A stretch of DNA of 64,000 nucleotides from Caballeronia sordidicola (GTDB lineage Bacteria > Pseudomonadota > Gammaproteobacteria > Burkholderiales > Burkholderiaceae), in contig NZ_JNFG01000020.1 of assembly GCF_000729995.1 (NCBI RefSeq), forward strand, positions 310,001-374,000, read 5' to 3'. Every line of letters starts with the position of its first letter. Within the stretch, counting starts at the first letter, position 1. Positions 16,657-24,991 of this stretch are shown in pieces. The position numbers and the translations under genes were made by a program. The notes below the pieces were generated by a model. It was not told where the DNA came from, ran no database searches, and saw nothing but the letters and a program-made list of their open reading frames with translations.

Positions 16657-17442
16657 TTGAACTCAACGCATCAGGACCATCAGGTCCATCAGCCGGGTAA
16701 TCTCGCCGAATTCGGCGCAGGCGCACGCGACACCATTCCCATGATGGTCGGCGCCGCGCCATTTGGCGTGATCTTCGGCACGCTCGCCGCCACCGGTCCG
16801 CTGCATGCGTGGTCGGTGCAGCTCATGTCGCTTGCCGTATTTGCCGGATCGGCGCAGTTCATTGCGCTTGGACTGATTGCCGGTCATGCGAGTTTTGCGG
16901 TGATCTGGGCAACCACGTTCATCGTCAACCTGCGTCACGTGCTGTACTCCGCGACGCTTGCGCCCTACGTCGCGCACTTGCCTGCACGCTGGCGCTGGAC
17001 GCTCGGCGCGTTCATGACGGATGAGGTATTTGCCGTCTCGTACGCGCATTATCAGCGTCGGGCACCGGGCGAAACCGGGCCGTATTACTTCCTTGGTTCG
17101 GGTGTTTCCATGTATGTGAACTGGCAGATATGGACCGTCGCCGGACTGCTGTTCGGCTCGGCATTTCCAGGTCTTCAGTCGAAGGGACTCGACTTCGCGA
17201 TGGTCGCCACGTTCATTGCGATCATCGTGCCGCAGCTTGTTGCGTTGCGTTTTGTGGCGGCATCGCTGGCAGCCGGCGTGTTGTCGTTTGCGTGGAATGA
17301 CTGGCCTTACAAACTCGGTTTGCTTGCGGCAGTCGTGGTGGGCGTGGTGGTGGGCATGCTGCTGTCGATGCGTGCGAATGACTCCTTGAACTCCGCAGAA
17401 CGCCGGTCACAACGTCCCGCAGAAATGGAGCGCGCCGAATGA
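16657..17442 (+). CDS. azlC: branched-chain amino acid exporter, large subunit AzlC
   Basis: 261-residue membrane protein of the LIV-E/AzlC family. It pairs with AzlD to export branched-chain amino acids or their analogues (azaleucine resistance in Bacillus). The core GARDTIPMMVGAAPFGVIFG and the following hydrophobic helices are typical. TTG 16657 is chosen because GGAGGAG ends a few bases before it, and the first ATG is 84 bases further in. The stop overlaps the azlD start by ATGA, so the two subunits are translationally coupled. Confidence 0.9.
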   Translation: MNSTHQDHQVHQPGNLAEFGAGARDTIPMMVGAAPFGVIFGTLAATGPLHAWSVQLMSLAVFAGSAQFIALGLIAGHASFAVIWATTFIVNLRHVLYSATLAPYVAHLPARWRWTLGAFMTDEVFAVSYAHYQRRAPGETGPYYFLGSGVSMYVNWQIWTVAGLLFGSAFPGLQSKGLDFAMVATFIAIIVPQLVALRFVAASLAAGVLSFAWNDWPYKLGLLAAVVVGVVVGMLLSMRANDSLNSAERRSQRPAEMERAE

Positions 17443-17756
17443 AATACGCTCTTCTGATCCTGGGCATGGCGGTGATTACTTATGGGATTCGCTCTGCGGT
17501 TTTCGTATTCGGCGAGCGCCTGAGCTTTCCGCCCATCGTGCGCATGGGGCTTAATTTCGTGCCGGTGACGGTGCTGACGGCGATTATCGTGCCGATGACG
17601 TTTGCGCCGCACGGCGGCGCGGCCGAGCTTACCTGGCGCAATTCGCAATTGATCGCGGCGGTGGTCGCCGTTGTCGTGTGTGCGGTTACGCGCAAGCCCT
17701 TGCTGACCATTGCGGTCTCGCTGGCGGTGTTCTTCGGTTGGCAAATGATGGTTTAG
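17439..17756 (+). CDS. azlD: branched-chain amino acid exporter, small subunit AzlD
   Basis: 105-residue membrane protein with four hydrophobic segments and the family signature RMGLNFVPVTVLTAIIVP. It is the obligate small partner of AzlC. It begins inside the azlC stop codon (ATGA). A hairpin follows in the gap to the converging exporter gene. Confidence 0.9.
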   Translation: MKYALLILGMAVITYGIRSAVFVFGERLSFPPIVRMGLNFVPVTVLTAIIVPMTFAPHGGAAELTWRNSQLIAAVVAVVVCAVTRKPLLTIAVSLAVFFGWQMMV

Positions 17757-17806
17757 ATGTTCGATCGTGCGCGCTATACGAAACAGGACGCAGGCGTTGG
17801 CCGGAC

Positions 17807-17832
17807 CCGGGCTGACTCGTCAATCAGCCCGG
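17807..17832. terminator. hairpin between convergent genes
   Basis: Perfect 9-bp inverted repeat CCGGGCTGA/TCAGCCCGG with an 8-nt loop between azlD and the converging MFS exporter gene. No T-tract follows on either side; it is likely a shared termination or mRNA-stabilising structure. Confidence 0.55.
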
Positions 17833-17842
17833 CAATGCGTGC

Positions 17843-19336
17843 TTAGTCTTCGATCGGCGACAACGCCTCAAGCGGCATCTTCTTCTCGTGCCCCAACGTG
17901 ATCGTAGGGACGAAGAGGAGAAACCCGACGACGAAAATCGCGATCACGAAAATCGACAGGAAGGTCAGGTGAAGCGACTGATGCAGCACCTGACGGATTG
18001 CGTCGCTGCTGCCGAGATTCGTCACCTGATTCTGAAGCAGAGCCCTCAACTGATCCGATGTAACCGCTGCCGCGCCGTTCGAATGACTCAGACCAAAGTT
18101 GAGCACGGCGCCGAACAAGGTCGCCCCAATCGTGCTGCCGAGATTACGTGAGAACAGATTCGATGCAGTCGCGCTGCCGCGCTGCGCAATATCCACAATC
18201 TCCTGGATCAGCACAAGCGAACTGACGCTCGATGTCCCCATGCCGAAGCCCATGATGAGCGAACCAAATGCTGCGATGAGCGGCGAACTGTCCGGCGATA
18301 GCGCGACCAAAAACACCGCGCCGGCCGGGACAAACGCACTGCCGCCAATCAAAATGCGCCGCAGACCGATGCGATGAAATGACTTCGCGGCCAGCGTTGC
18401 GCCGACGGGCCATCCGACCATCATCATGGTCAAAGCAAGACCGGCGATCACCGGCGAGCGATGCAGGACGCCCTGTACGTACATCGGCAGGAACGTAGTC
18501 GCGCCCATCAAAATCATGCCGGACAAGACGGTCGATCCGTTGCACGCGGCGATCGGGCGGCGGCTCCAGAGTGCGAACGAGATCATGGGTTCGGTGGCCC
18601 GTTTCTCCTGCATCAGGAAGAACAGCAGGCACACGATAAAGAACCCACCCGCGATCAATGCCTTCGTAACGTCGTCATTGCCTGCATACGTCAGCGACAT
18701 CATCAGCGCGGCGATCGACACCATGAAAAGCGCCGCTCCCGCAAAGTCGATGGAAGGGCGCGCGTGTCGCTCGGATTCCTTCAGGAACGCGATGAACCCG
18801 GCCGCCGACGCGAGGCCGATCGGCACGTTCATCCAGAAGATCCAGGCCCACGAAAAATCGCGGATGATGAGTCCGCCCACCATGGGCCCGACCACCGCCG
18901 ATATGGCCCAGACACTCGCCAGATAACCTTGCACCTTGCCGCGTTCGCGCGCGGGATAGAGGTCGGCGACAATCGTCAGCGTGACCGGCTGGATCGCGCC
19001 TGCGCCTACGCCCTGGATCAGCCGGAACGCGATCATGGCGGGCATCGACCAGGCGAAACCGGCGAGTATCGAGCCGATCAGGAAGATCGCAATGCCGGCA
19101 AGAACAACGGGCTTGCGGCCATACAGGTCCGCGAGCTTGCCGAAGATGACTGTCGTGGCCGTTTGCGTCAGCAGGAAGGACGAAAAGACCCAGCTATAGA
19201 GATGCAGGTCGCCAAGCTGCGAAACGATCTGCGGCATGGCGGTGGAAACGATCGTGGCTTCGATGGCGACCATTGCCATTGAAGCCATGACCGCGGCAAT
19301 GACAAGAGGACGCGACGATTGCGGGCTGCGGGACAT
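17843..19336 (-). CDS. MFS drug exporter, DHA2 (EmrB/QacA) family
   Basis: 497-residue inner-membrane H+ antiporter with 14 predicted transmembrane segments. Visible motifs are TM1 AIEATIVSTAMPQIV, motif A GKLADLYGRKPVVLAG, and motif C GVGAGAIQPVTLTI. Such pumps extrude hydrophobic drugs, sometimes with an EmrA adaptor; none is adjacent. A GTG start at 19414 would add a 26-residue polar N terminus; ATG 19336 is preferred because family proteins begin shortly before TM1. It is divergent from the Rid-family gene at 19676. Confidence 0.9.
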   Translation of the reverse strand: MSRSPQSSRPLVIAAVMASMAMVAIEATIVSTAMPQIVSQLGDLHLYSWVFSSFLLTQTATTVIFGKLADLYGRKPVVLAGIAIFLIGSILAGFAWSMPAMIAFRLIQGVGAGAIQPVTLTIVADLYPARERGKVQGYLASVWAISAVVGPMVGGLIIRDFSWAWIFWMNVPIGLASAAGFIAFLKESERHARPSIDFAGAALFMVSIAALMMSLTYAGNDDVTKALIAGGFFIVCLLFFLMQEKRATEPMISFALWSRRPIAACNGSTVLSGMILMGATTFLPMYVQGVLHRSPVIAGLALTMMMVGWPVGATLAAKSFHRIGLRRILIGGSAFVPAGAVFLVALSPDSSPLIAAFGSLIMGFGMGTSSVSSLVLIQEIVDIAQRGSATASNLFSRNLGSTIGATLFGAVLNFGLSHSNGAAAVTSDQLRALLQNQVTNLGSSDAIRQVLHQSLHLTFLSIFVIAIFVVGFLLFVPTITLGHEKKMPLEALSPIED

Positions 19337-19675
19337 GGAGATTGTTGTAATGAGGGGCGCGGACAAAGTCGCAGGGTCTTGGCGCTGCGACGCGTGATGC
19401 GGTCGTAGTGGCACGACCCTTCAAGAGTATGCACCTTGATGGAAATGTTCGCTGAACCCGGGTCGCCCTTGACACTGCTTGATGGGCTGCGCGAATAGCC
19501 TGGGAGGATTCACCATTAGTGATGTCGCATTGATTCAATTGCCGTGCAAAGCCTCTTCAGCCATGCGCTTTTGTTCATCCAGCATGTTGTGACACACTTG
19601 GATATTCGACGCGAACGCTTTCATTTCATCCGTTGATTCGCTTAAGCCAATATCTCTCTAAATCGAGGCCCGTCA
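19337..19675. other. divergent intergenic region with a possible very small gene
   Basis: About 340 bases between the exporter and the Rid-family gene. It should contain both promoters; I see no clear -10/-35 pair. The only coding-like piece is the 29-codon frame on the minus strand listed separately. Confidence 0.4.
19535..19624 (-). CDS. possible 29-residue protein
   Basis: ATG 19624 opens a 29-codon frame ending in TGA, with GGA 5 nt upstream. The peptide is MKAFASNIQVCHNMLDEQKR and then MAEEALHGN, an amphipathic helix-like composition without a membrane segment. The call rests only on composition and start signal and could be chance. Confidence 0.25.
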   Translation of the reverse strand: MKAFASNIQVCHNMLDEQKRMAEEALHGN

Positions 19676-20167
19676 ATGACATCCACGCCCATTCCAGTCA
19701 ACCCGGATTCGGCAGCAATGCGCCTTGAAGCGCTTGGACTCACGCTGCCGAAAGTGCCTGTGCCTCGCGGCGCGTTCAAGCCTTTCTCACGCTCGGGCTC
19801 GCTGATCTTCCTCGCGGGACAGATTTGCGAATGGGAAGGTGAGGTTCGCTACGCCGGTCCTGTCGGCACGGAACAGGATCTTGAAGCGGGGCAACGGGCA
19901 GCGCAAATCTGCGGACTCAACCTGCTCGCAGCACTTCACCTTGCACTCGATGGTGACCTTGATCGCGTGGTCAGTTGTCATCGGATGGGCGGGTTCGTGT
20001 ATTGCACACTGGGTTATCCTGACGTGCCGAAAGTCATCAACGGAGCGTCCGATCTCATGTTTGCGGTGTTCGGCGAACGAGGCCGGCACGCCCGGACCGC
20101 GGTCGGCGTGGCTACGCTTCCGGCGGGGGCGTCGGTAGAGGTGGACGCGATCTTTGAAGTCCGCTGA
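19676..20167 (+). CDS. RidA/YjgF family protein, first gene of an amidohydrolase operon
   Basis: 163-residue Rid-superfamily protein with an N-terminal extension (MRLEALGLTLPKVPVP) and the core SGSLIFLAGQI. The catalytic-type Arg appears in RHARTAVGVATLPAG. Members deaminate enamine/imine intermediates or act on related small molecules. It is followed 27 nt later by an amidohydrolase and then by an acetyltransferase in one transcription unit, so it likely processes the product of the amidohydrolase pathway. Confidence 0.87.
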   Translation: MTSTPIPVNPDSAAMRLEALGLTLPKVPVPRGAFKPFSRSGSLIFLAGQICEWEGEVRYAGPVGTEQDLEAGQRAAQICGLNLLAALHLALDGDLDRVVSCHRMGGFVYCTLGYPDVPKVINGASDLMFAVFGERGRHARTAVGVATLPAGASVEVDAIFEVR

Positions 20168-20194
20168 TTGCCTTTTCTGTTCCCAGGAGTTCAA

Positions 20195-21385
20195 GTGCTC
20201 GATAGCTTGTTGATTACCCATGTCCGTCTGCCGGACGGTACCCCTGTTGATATTGCTGTCAGCGGCGGACGGATCGAAGAGATCGGCCCGAACCTGCAGC
20301 GCGGCGCCGACGTCGTGCGCGAAAACGGCGAGGGTGCGCTGGTACTGCCGGGGTTTGTCGAAGGTCATACGCATCTCGACAAAACGAACTGGGGCATGCC
20401 GTGGTATCGCAACGAAGTGGGTCCGAGGCTTATCGACAGGATCGAGAACGAACGATCGTGGCGCGCAAGCACGGGACATGACGCAGGCGCGCAGTCGCTA
20501 GCGCTCGCGCGGGCTTTTCTTGCAGCGGGAACGACCCGGCTTAGAACGCATGTGGATATAGACACGGACGCCGGGCTCAGGCATTTGCACGGTGTGCTGG
20601 CGACGCGCGAAACGCTGGCCGATGTCATGGAGATACAGGTCGTGGCGTTTCCGCAGTCAGGCATGCTGCGTCGTCCAGGGACCGACGCGCTGCTAAGTGA
20701 CGCGCTAAAGGCTGGTGCCGACGTGCTCGGCGCACTTGACCCCGCGCTCATCGACCAGGACCCGGTCGCTTCGCTAGACATCACGTTTGAGATTGCGAAC
20801 CGCCATCAGAAACCTATCGACATCCATCTCCACGAACCTGGCGAGGTAGGCGCGTTCACCTTCAACTTGCTGCTGGACCGTGTCAAGACGTTGGGCATGC
20901 AGGGGCGTGTTGTCGTCAGCCACGCGTTTTGCCTGGGGCAGCTTCCTGATCTCGAGCGCGACGCGTTGTTGGCGAGGATCGCGGATCTCGATGTCGCGCT
21001 GTTGACTACGGCGCCGCCATCCGTACCCGTCCCTTCAATGCGCGCTTGCATCGACGCAGGCGTAACGCTGTTTGCGGGTAACGATGGAATACGCGATACG
21101 TGGACGCCTTTTGGCAAACCCGACATGCTCGAGCGGGCGATGTTCGTTGGCATGCGCTACGACCTCCGGCGCGATGAAGACCTCGCCCTTGCGTTTGATT
21201 GCGTCAGTACACTCGGTGCATGGGCGTGTGGATTCAAGGACTATGGACTGCACGAAGGCGCGCTGGCCGATCTTGTACTGGTAGACGCTGAAACAGTGGC
21301 TCAAGCTGTTGTTTCCCGACCGGTCCGCAAGCTCGTGGTTGCACGCGGCAGGATCGTTGCGCGCGATGGGATTGCATCGATATGA
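20195..21385 (+). CDS. amidohydrolase, cytosine-deaminase-like
   Basis: 396-residue metal-dependent amidohydrolase. The metal and catalytic signature includes GHTHLDK (HxH), LRTHVDID, DIHLHEPGE, VSHAFCLG and the final Asp in FAGNDGIRDTW, the pattern of the cytosine deaminase (CodA) branch. GTG 20195 is chosen because AGGAG lies 6 nt upstream and it gives the family N terminus; a TTG at 20168 has no comparable site. Between a Rid protein and an acetyltransferase, it probably deaminates or opens a heterocyclic compound. The substrate cannot be assigned from sequence, and true cytosine deaminase is only one possibility. Confidence 0.85.
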   Translation: MLDSLLITHVRLPDGTPVDIAVSGGRIEEIGPNLQRGADVVRENGEGALVLPGFVEGHTHLDKTNWGMPWYRNEVGPRLIDRIENERSWRASTGHDAGAQSLALARAFLAAGTTRLRTHVDIDTDAGLRHLHGVLATRETLADVMEIQVVAFPQSGMLRRPGTDALLSDALKAGADVLGALDPALIDQDPVASLDITFEIANRHQKPIDIHLHEPGEVGAFTFNLLLDRVKTLGMQGRVVVSHAFCLGQLPDLERDALLARIADLDVALLTTAPPSVPVPSMRACIDAGVTLFAGNDGIRDTWTPFGKPDMLERAMFVGMRYDLRRDEDLALAFDCVSTLGAWACGFKDYGLHEGALADLVLVDAETVAQAVVSRPVRKLVVARGRIVARDGIASI

Positions 21386-21909
21386 AACTGATCGCCGAGC
21401 GTCTTTATCTCAGGGATCTGGAGCCGTCCGACGTCGACGCAGTTCACGAATATGCAAGCTCACTCGATGTCGTGCTGCATCAGGAATGGGGACCCAACAC
21501 GATCGAGCAGACGAGGGAATTCGTTGCCGGCTGCGTGGCGGGGAATTCGTTGCCTTACAGCGAAACCCTGAGAGAAACCCTGGATCTGGCAGCCGTGCTC
21601 AACGACGGCAGCCTGATAGGCAGCTACCGGGCGACTTTGTCGGAAGACGGTATGGAGGCGGAGATCGGCTACTCGCTCAATCCTCGCTATTGGAACCGGG
21701 GCTACGGTACCGAAGCGGCAAAGCGGCTGGTCGCCTACCTGGCGAACGAGCTTCGGGTGCGCGAAATCTTCGCGACCAGCAGGCCGGAGAATCTCGCCTC
21801 CATTCATGTGCTGGAGAAACTCGGGATGCGGAAGGTGGATCTTTATCGCAGGAACGTGTTGATCAGGGGCGAGTGGCGCGACACGCTGGTATTTTCAGTA
21901 AAAGTTTAA
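21382..21909 (+). CDS. GNAT family N-acetyltransferase, RimJ/RimL type
   Basis: 175-residue acetyltransferase beginning MKLIAERLYLRDLEPSD, the usual RimJ/RimL entry, with the acetyl-CoA loop region YSLNPRYWNRGYGTEAAKRL and a C-terminal SRPENLASIHVLEKLGM. Its ATG overlaps the amidohydrolase stop (ATGA), so the two are coupled. It could acetylate the amine generated upstream in the pathway, or protect the cell from it; this is inference. Confidence 0.85.
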   Translation: MKLIAERLYLRDLEPSDVDAVHEYASSLDVVLHQEWGPNTIEQTREFVAGCVAGNSLPYSETLRETLDLAAVLNDGSLIGSYRATLSEDGMEAEIGYSLNPRYWNRGYGTEAAKRLVAYLANELRVREIFATSRPENLASIHVLEKLGMRKVDLYRRNVLIRGEWRDTLVFSVKV

Positions 21910-22005
21910 TGAATGCCGTGCAGCAGGGTTCTCAAACGATGTGAGTTGCTTCCCTTGCCCAGGGCTATTCGCGTTCACATTCACACCGCCCGTTCTTTCC
22001 CTTAC

Positions 22006-22032
22006 TTCAGAATCCCCCCAGACGGCCGATAT
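22006..22032 (+). promoter_or_regulatory. sigma-28 (FliA) promoter candidate
   Basis: GCCGATAT at 22025-22032 matches 7 of 8 bases of the FliA -10 consensus. The corresponding -35 position at 22006-22013 matches 4 of 8. It lies about 60 bp upstream of a chemoreceptor gene, a class normally under FliA control. Confidence 0.45.
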
Positions 22033-22094
22033 GCACACAACGACGGGCGCACCGCGCGCCGGGTCATGAACTGTGCCTTGCATCGGAGAGTAGA

Positions 22095-23648
22095 TTGGAC
22101 CGTCTCAGCTTGAACACCAAATTATCGCTGGCGCTCCTCATTACATGGCTGGGACTCTTGTTCCTCGGCGGATGGGCTGCGTGGCAGTCGCGCGAAACCA
22201 TGACAGCGGATCGCAAGATCGGCGTCGAAAACGTGGTCGACTCGGCTTACGGCGTTGTTGCAGATTACGCCGCTCAGGTGGAGAGCCATCAACTGACGCT
22301 TGAGCAAGCCCAGCAGCAGGCCAAGGCGAAGCTTGCCGCCATGCGATATCCCGGCAACGGTTACATGCTCATTACGACCGCGCAACCGGTGGTCATCATG
22401 CATCCTGTGCTTCCCGATCTGCGCATGAAGGACGTGAGCGACTACAAGGATACGAACGGCAAGCTTTTGTTCGTCGAGATGGTCAAGGTCGCTCAGGCCA
22501 ACGGACAGGGTTTCGTGCCGTACATGGCACGCTTGCCGGGCAAAACGGACTACGTGCCCAAGATCAGTTTCGTCAAGCGGTTTGTGCCTTGGGACTGGTA
22601 CCTGATCTCGGGCGTCTACGTGAACGATATCAACGACGCCTTCAAGGTCAGCCTGGTGCAATACCTGATCGTGATCCTGTTGATTGGCGGGATGAGTTCG
22701 GCGGCGCTGGTGCTGATCATTCGTAATGTGAAGCACAGTCTGGGTGGTGAACCGGCTTATGCCGCGACTGTCGCCGAGGGCATCGCTAATGGAGACCTGT
22801 CGCACGACGTCGCGCTGATCGGATCGGATGAGAGCAGCATGTTGTCCGCCATGCAACGCATGCAGCAACGGCTTGCACACACCGTGCGGAGCATTCGCGG
22901 CGGCACTGAAACCATTACCGTTGCTGCCCAGCAGATTGCGGCGGGCAATCACGATCTTTCCGCACGCACCGAGCAGCAGGCGTCGTCGATCAGCGAAACC
23001 GCCGCGAGCATGGAACAGCTCACCGCGACTGTTAAGCAGAATGCAGAAAACGCGCATCAAGCGAACAAGATGGCGGCGAATGCATCGCTGATCGCAAGCG
23101 AAGGCGGGACGGCGGTGCAGCAGGTCGTCGTGACGATGCAAAGCATTGCAGCCAGCTCCACGCGCGTGGTCGACATCATCTCCGTGATCGAAGGCATCGC
23201 GTTCCAGACGAATATTCTCGCGCTCAACGCGGCCGTTGAGGCAGCGCGCGCGGGCGAGGAAGGGCGCGGTTTTGCCGTAGTGGCGGGCGAAGTGCGTAAC
23301 CTGGCACGCCGTAGCGCCGACGCGGCCAAGGAGATCAAGAGCCTGATCGAAGAGTCCACCGGCAAGGTCGATGACGGCAAGGCGCTGGTCGAGCGTGCCG
23401 GCACGACGATGCACTCGCTGGTTCAGGCCGTGCAGCGTGTCACGGATATCATCGGCGAAATTTCAGTGGCGTCCGAAGAGCAGAGCCGTGGCATCGAGCA
23501 GGTGAATATCGCCATTGCTCAAATGGACGAAACCACGCAGCAAAATGCCGCGATGGTCGAAGAAGCGACGGCTGCGGCTCAGTCGATGCAAGAGCAGGCC
23601 CAGATGCTGCGCGACACCGTCAACGTGTTCCGGTTGGCAAGCGTGTGA
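22095..23648 (+). CDS. methyl-accepting chemotaxis protein with single Cache sensor
   Basis: 517-residue transmembrane chemoreceptor. TM1 lies at about residues 8-28, then a periplasmic sCache-type domain (RYPGNGYMLI; FVPWDWYLISGVYV), TM2 near 190-210, a HAMP segment, and the cytoplasmic signalling domain with its hairpin tip (EGIAFQTNILALNAAVEAAR). The C-terminal adaptation region contains the methylation-type sequence EEQSRGIEQVN. No CheR-binding pentapeptide is seen. TTG 22095 is used because GGAGAG lies directly upstream and the frame has no earlier ATG. The ligand is unknown; sCache receptors often sense small carboxylates. Confidence 0.93.
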   Translation: MDRLSLNTKLSLALLITWLGLLFLGGWAAWQSRETMTADRKIGVENVVDSAYGVVADYAAQVESHQLTLEQAQQQAKAKLAAMRYPGNGYMLITTAQPVVIMHPVLPDLRMKDVSDYKDTNGKLLFVEMVKVAQANGQGFVPYMARLPGKTDYVPKISFVKRFVPWDWYLISGVYVNDINDAFKVSLVQYLIVILLIGGMSSAALVLIIRNVKHSLGGEPAYAATVAEGIANGDLSHDVALIGSDESSMLSAMQRMQQRLAHTVRSIRGGTETITVAAQQIAAGNHDLSARTEQQASSISETAASMEQLTATVKQNAENAHQANKMAANASLIASEGGTAVQQVVVTMQSIAASSTRVVDIISVIEGIAFQTNILALNAAVEAARAGEEGRGFAVVAGEVRNLARRSADAAKEIKSLIEESTGKVDDGKALVERAGTTMHSLVQAVQRVTDIIGEISVASEEQSRGIEQVNIAIAQMDETTQQNAAMVEEATAAAQSMQEQAQMLRDTVNVFRLASV

Positions 23649-23738
23649 AAGTTGGCAGGTGCTTTGCAGGCACATCTTAGGCCCAGAAAATATGTCCCGG
23701 CTATACTTTGGCGCGATTGACTCACTTAAGATCAGCCT

Positions 23739-24305
23739 ATGCATGCGTCGTCTATTCGCGGGTCGGTGCTTCTATTGATCGACCTGCAAAAAGCCATTGA
23801 TCATCCGGACTGGGGCGTTCGAAACAACCCGACGGCCGAAAACGAAATCCGCCGTCTATTGGCGCACTGGCGCGCTGAGAACTGGCCGGTCTGGCATGTG
23901 CGGCATGATTCGTCAGAACCCGCTTCTCACTATCGCCCGGGTCAACCGGGACACGACTTCAAGCCTGAAGTCGTTCCTTTGCCAGGGGAGCCGGTCATCG
24001 CGAAACGCACGAACAATGCGTTCATTGGTACAGGACTGGAAGAGCGGCTACGCGAGGGCGGACATACGAGTCTTGTTGTCGCCGGCGTGATCACCAACAA
24101 TTCTGTTGAGACGACCGTTCGCATGGCCGGTAACCTCGGCTTCGATACCTATCTGGTCGCGGATGGGTGCTTCACATTCGGGCGTCTCGATTGGGATGGT
24201 CGAGCGCGAAGCGCGGACGAGGTTCATGCGATGTCGCTAGCGAATCTGCACGGCGAGTATTGCACGGTAGTCTCAACTAAAGAGTTGCTGGACGCATCCC
24301 GGTAA
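23739..24305 (+). CDS. isochorismatase/cysteine hydrolase superfamily protein
   Basis: 188-residue alpha/beta hydrolase of the isochorismatase-like fold. The catalytic Asp (LLLIDLQKA) and Lys (IAKRTNNAF) are present. At the position of the nucleophilic Cys in nicotinamidase-type enzymes (usually TNNCV or THMCV) the sequence reads TNNSVETTVR, so Cys is replaced by Ser. I recall related proteins with the same residue, so it may define a subfamily rather than an inactive copy. The gene stands alone, converging with an Lrp-type gene. The substrate is unknown. Confidence 0.85.
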   Translation: MHASSIRGSVLLLIDLQKAIDHPDWGVRNNPTAENEIRRLLAHWRAENWPVWHVRHDSSEPASHYRPGQPGHDFKPEVVPLPGEPVIAKRTNNAFIGTGLEERLREGGHTSLVVAGVITNNSVETTVRMAGNLGFDTYLVADGCFTFGRLDWDGRARSADEVHAMSLANLHGEYCTVVSTKELLDASR

Positions 24306-24313
24306 CCGATGCG

Positions 24314-24847
24314 TTATCTGGCCCGATCGGCCACGATCCTTACCGGAGCATTGGCTTCGAACTTGGCGCGATGCGTCGAAAAGAATGTGCGCACATTGCG
24401 GATGTTCGAAGACGTCTTGAACAGGCGGCGCGCGAGTTCATCGTATTCGGGCATGTTGACGACTTCGGCTACGACCAGAAAGTCCGGCCCAGGTGACACG
24501 CGATAACACTGGGTTACCACGGCTTCCGCGCAGATATAAGTTTCGAAAGCGTCCAGGTCTTCGGCCGCTTGCCGATCAAGACTCACTTCAATAATCGCGG
24601 TTAATGTCGGCCCGATTTTGGCGTAATCGAGAATGGCCACTTCTCGCTGGATGACTCCGGCTTCCTTGAGTTTGCTCACCCGGCGCAAGCACGTAGGCGG
24701 TGATGCATGCGCGCGGGCGGCAAGCTCTACGTTAGAGACAGACGAATCACTTTGCAGGATGGCGAGGATGCGAAGGTCGAGTTCATCCAGATAAATTCCG
24801 GGCACTATGGGCTCCGTGTTGTGCGCTAAGGGTGATAACTCGCGCAT
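24314..24847 (-). CDS. Lrp/AsnC family transcriptional regulator
   Basis: 177-residue regulator. The HTH (VSNVELAARAHASPPTCLRRV) is preceded by the family entry LDELDLRILAILQ, and a C-terminal RAM/AsnC ligand domain follows (GPDFLVVAEVVNMPEYDEL). The first about 18 residues are an extension before the conserved start, so a later start is possible. It is divergent from a GlmS-type gene across an AT-rich region with inverted repeats and is 2 kb from dadA. An amino-acid effector is likely; local control of the synthase or dadA is inference. Confidence 0.9.
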   Translation of the reverse strand: MRELSPLAHNTEPIVPGIYLDELDLRILAILQSDSSVSNVELAARAHASPPTCLRRVSKLKEAGVIQREVAILDYAKIGPTLTAIIEVSLDRQAAEDLDAFETYICAEAVVTQCYRVSPGPDFLVVAEVVNMPEYDELARRLFKTSSNIRNVRTFFSTHRAKFEANAPVRIVADRAR

Positions 24848-24856
24848 AGCTTAGCG

Positions 24857-24920
24857 TGAAATAAAATTTCATCAAGACATTCAGTTGCTTGAATATTTCA
24901 TATGGATTTTAATTATGAAA
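24857..24920. promoter_or_regulatory. AT-rich inverted repeats between Lrp and GlmS genes
   Basis: TGAAAT-AAA-ATTTCA (24857-24871) and TTTCATA (24896-24902) / TATGAAA (24914-24920) lie in a strongly AT-rich stretch unlike the flanks. Lrp-type proteins bind degenerate AT-rich repeats, so this is a reasonable binding region for the adjacent regulator. Confidence 0.5.
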
Positions 24921-24991
24921 TTAAATTCCATCGAGTCGACCTTAACATTCCTGCATCGGTTCCAAAGGGGAGCCGCCTAAGGAACAACATC

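Noticed and set aside
22122..23414. 430-codon open frame on the minus strand across the chemoreceptor gene
   Set aside because: Antisense shadow of a well-supported receptor gene in GC-rich DNA; His/Arg-rich composition and no recognisable domain.
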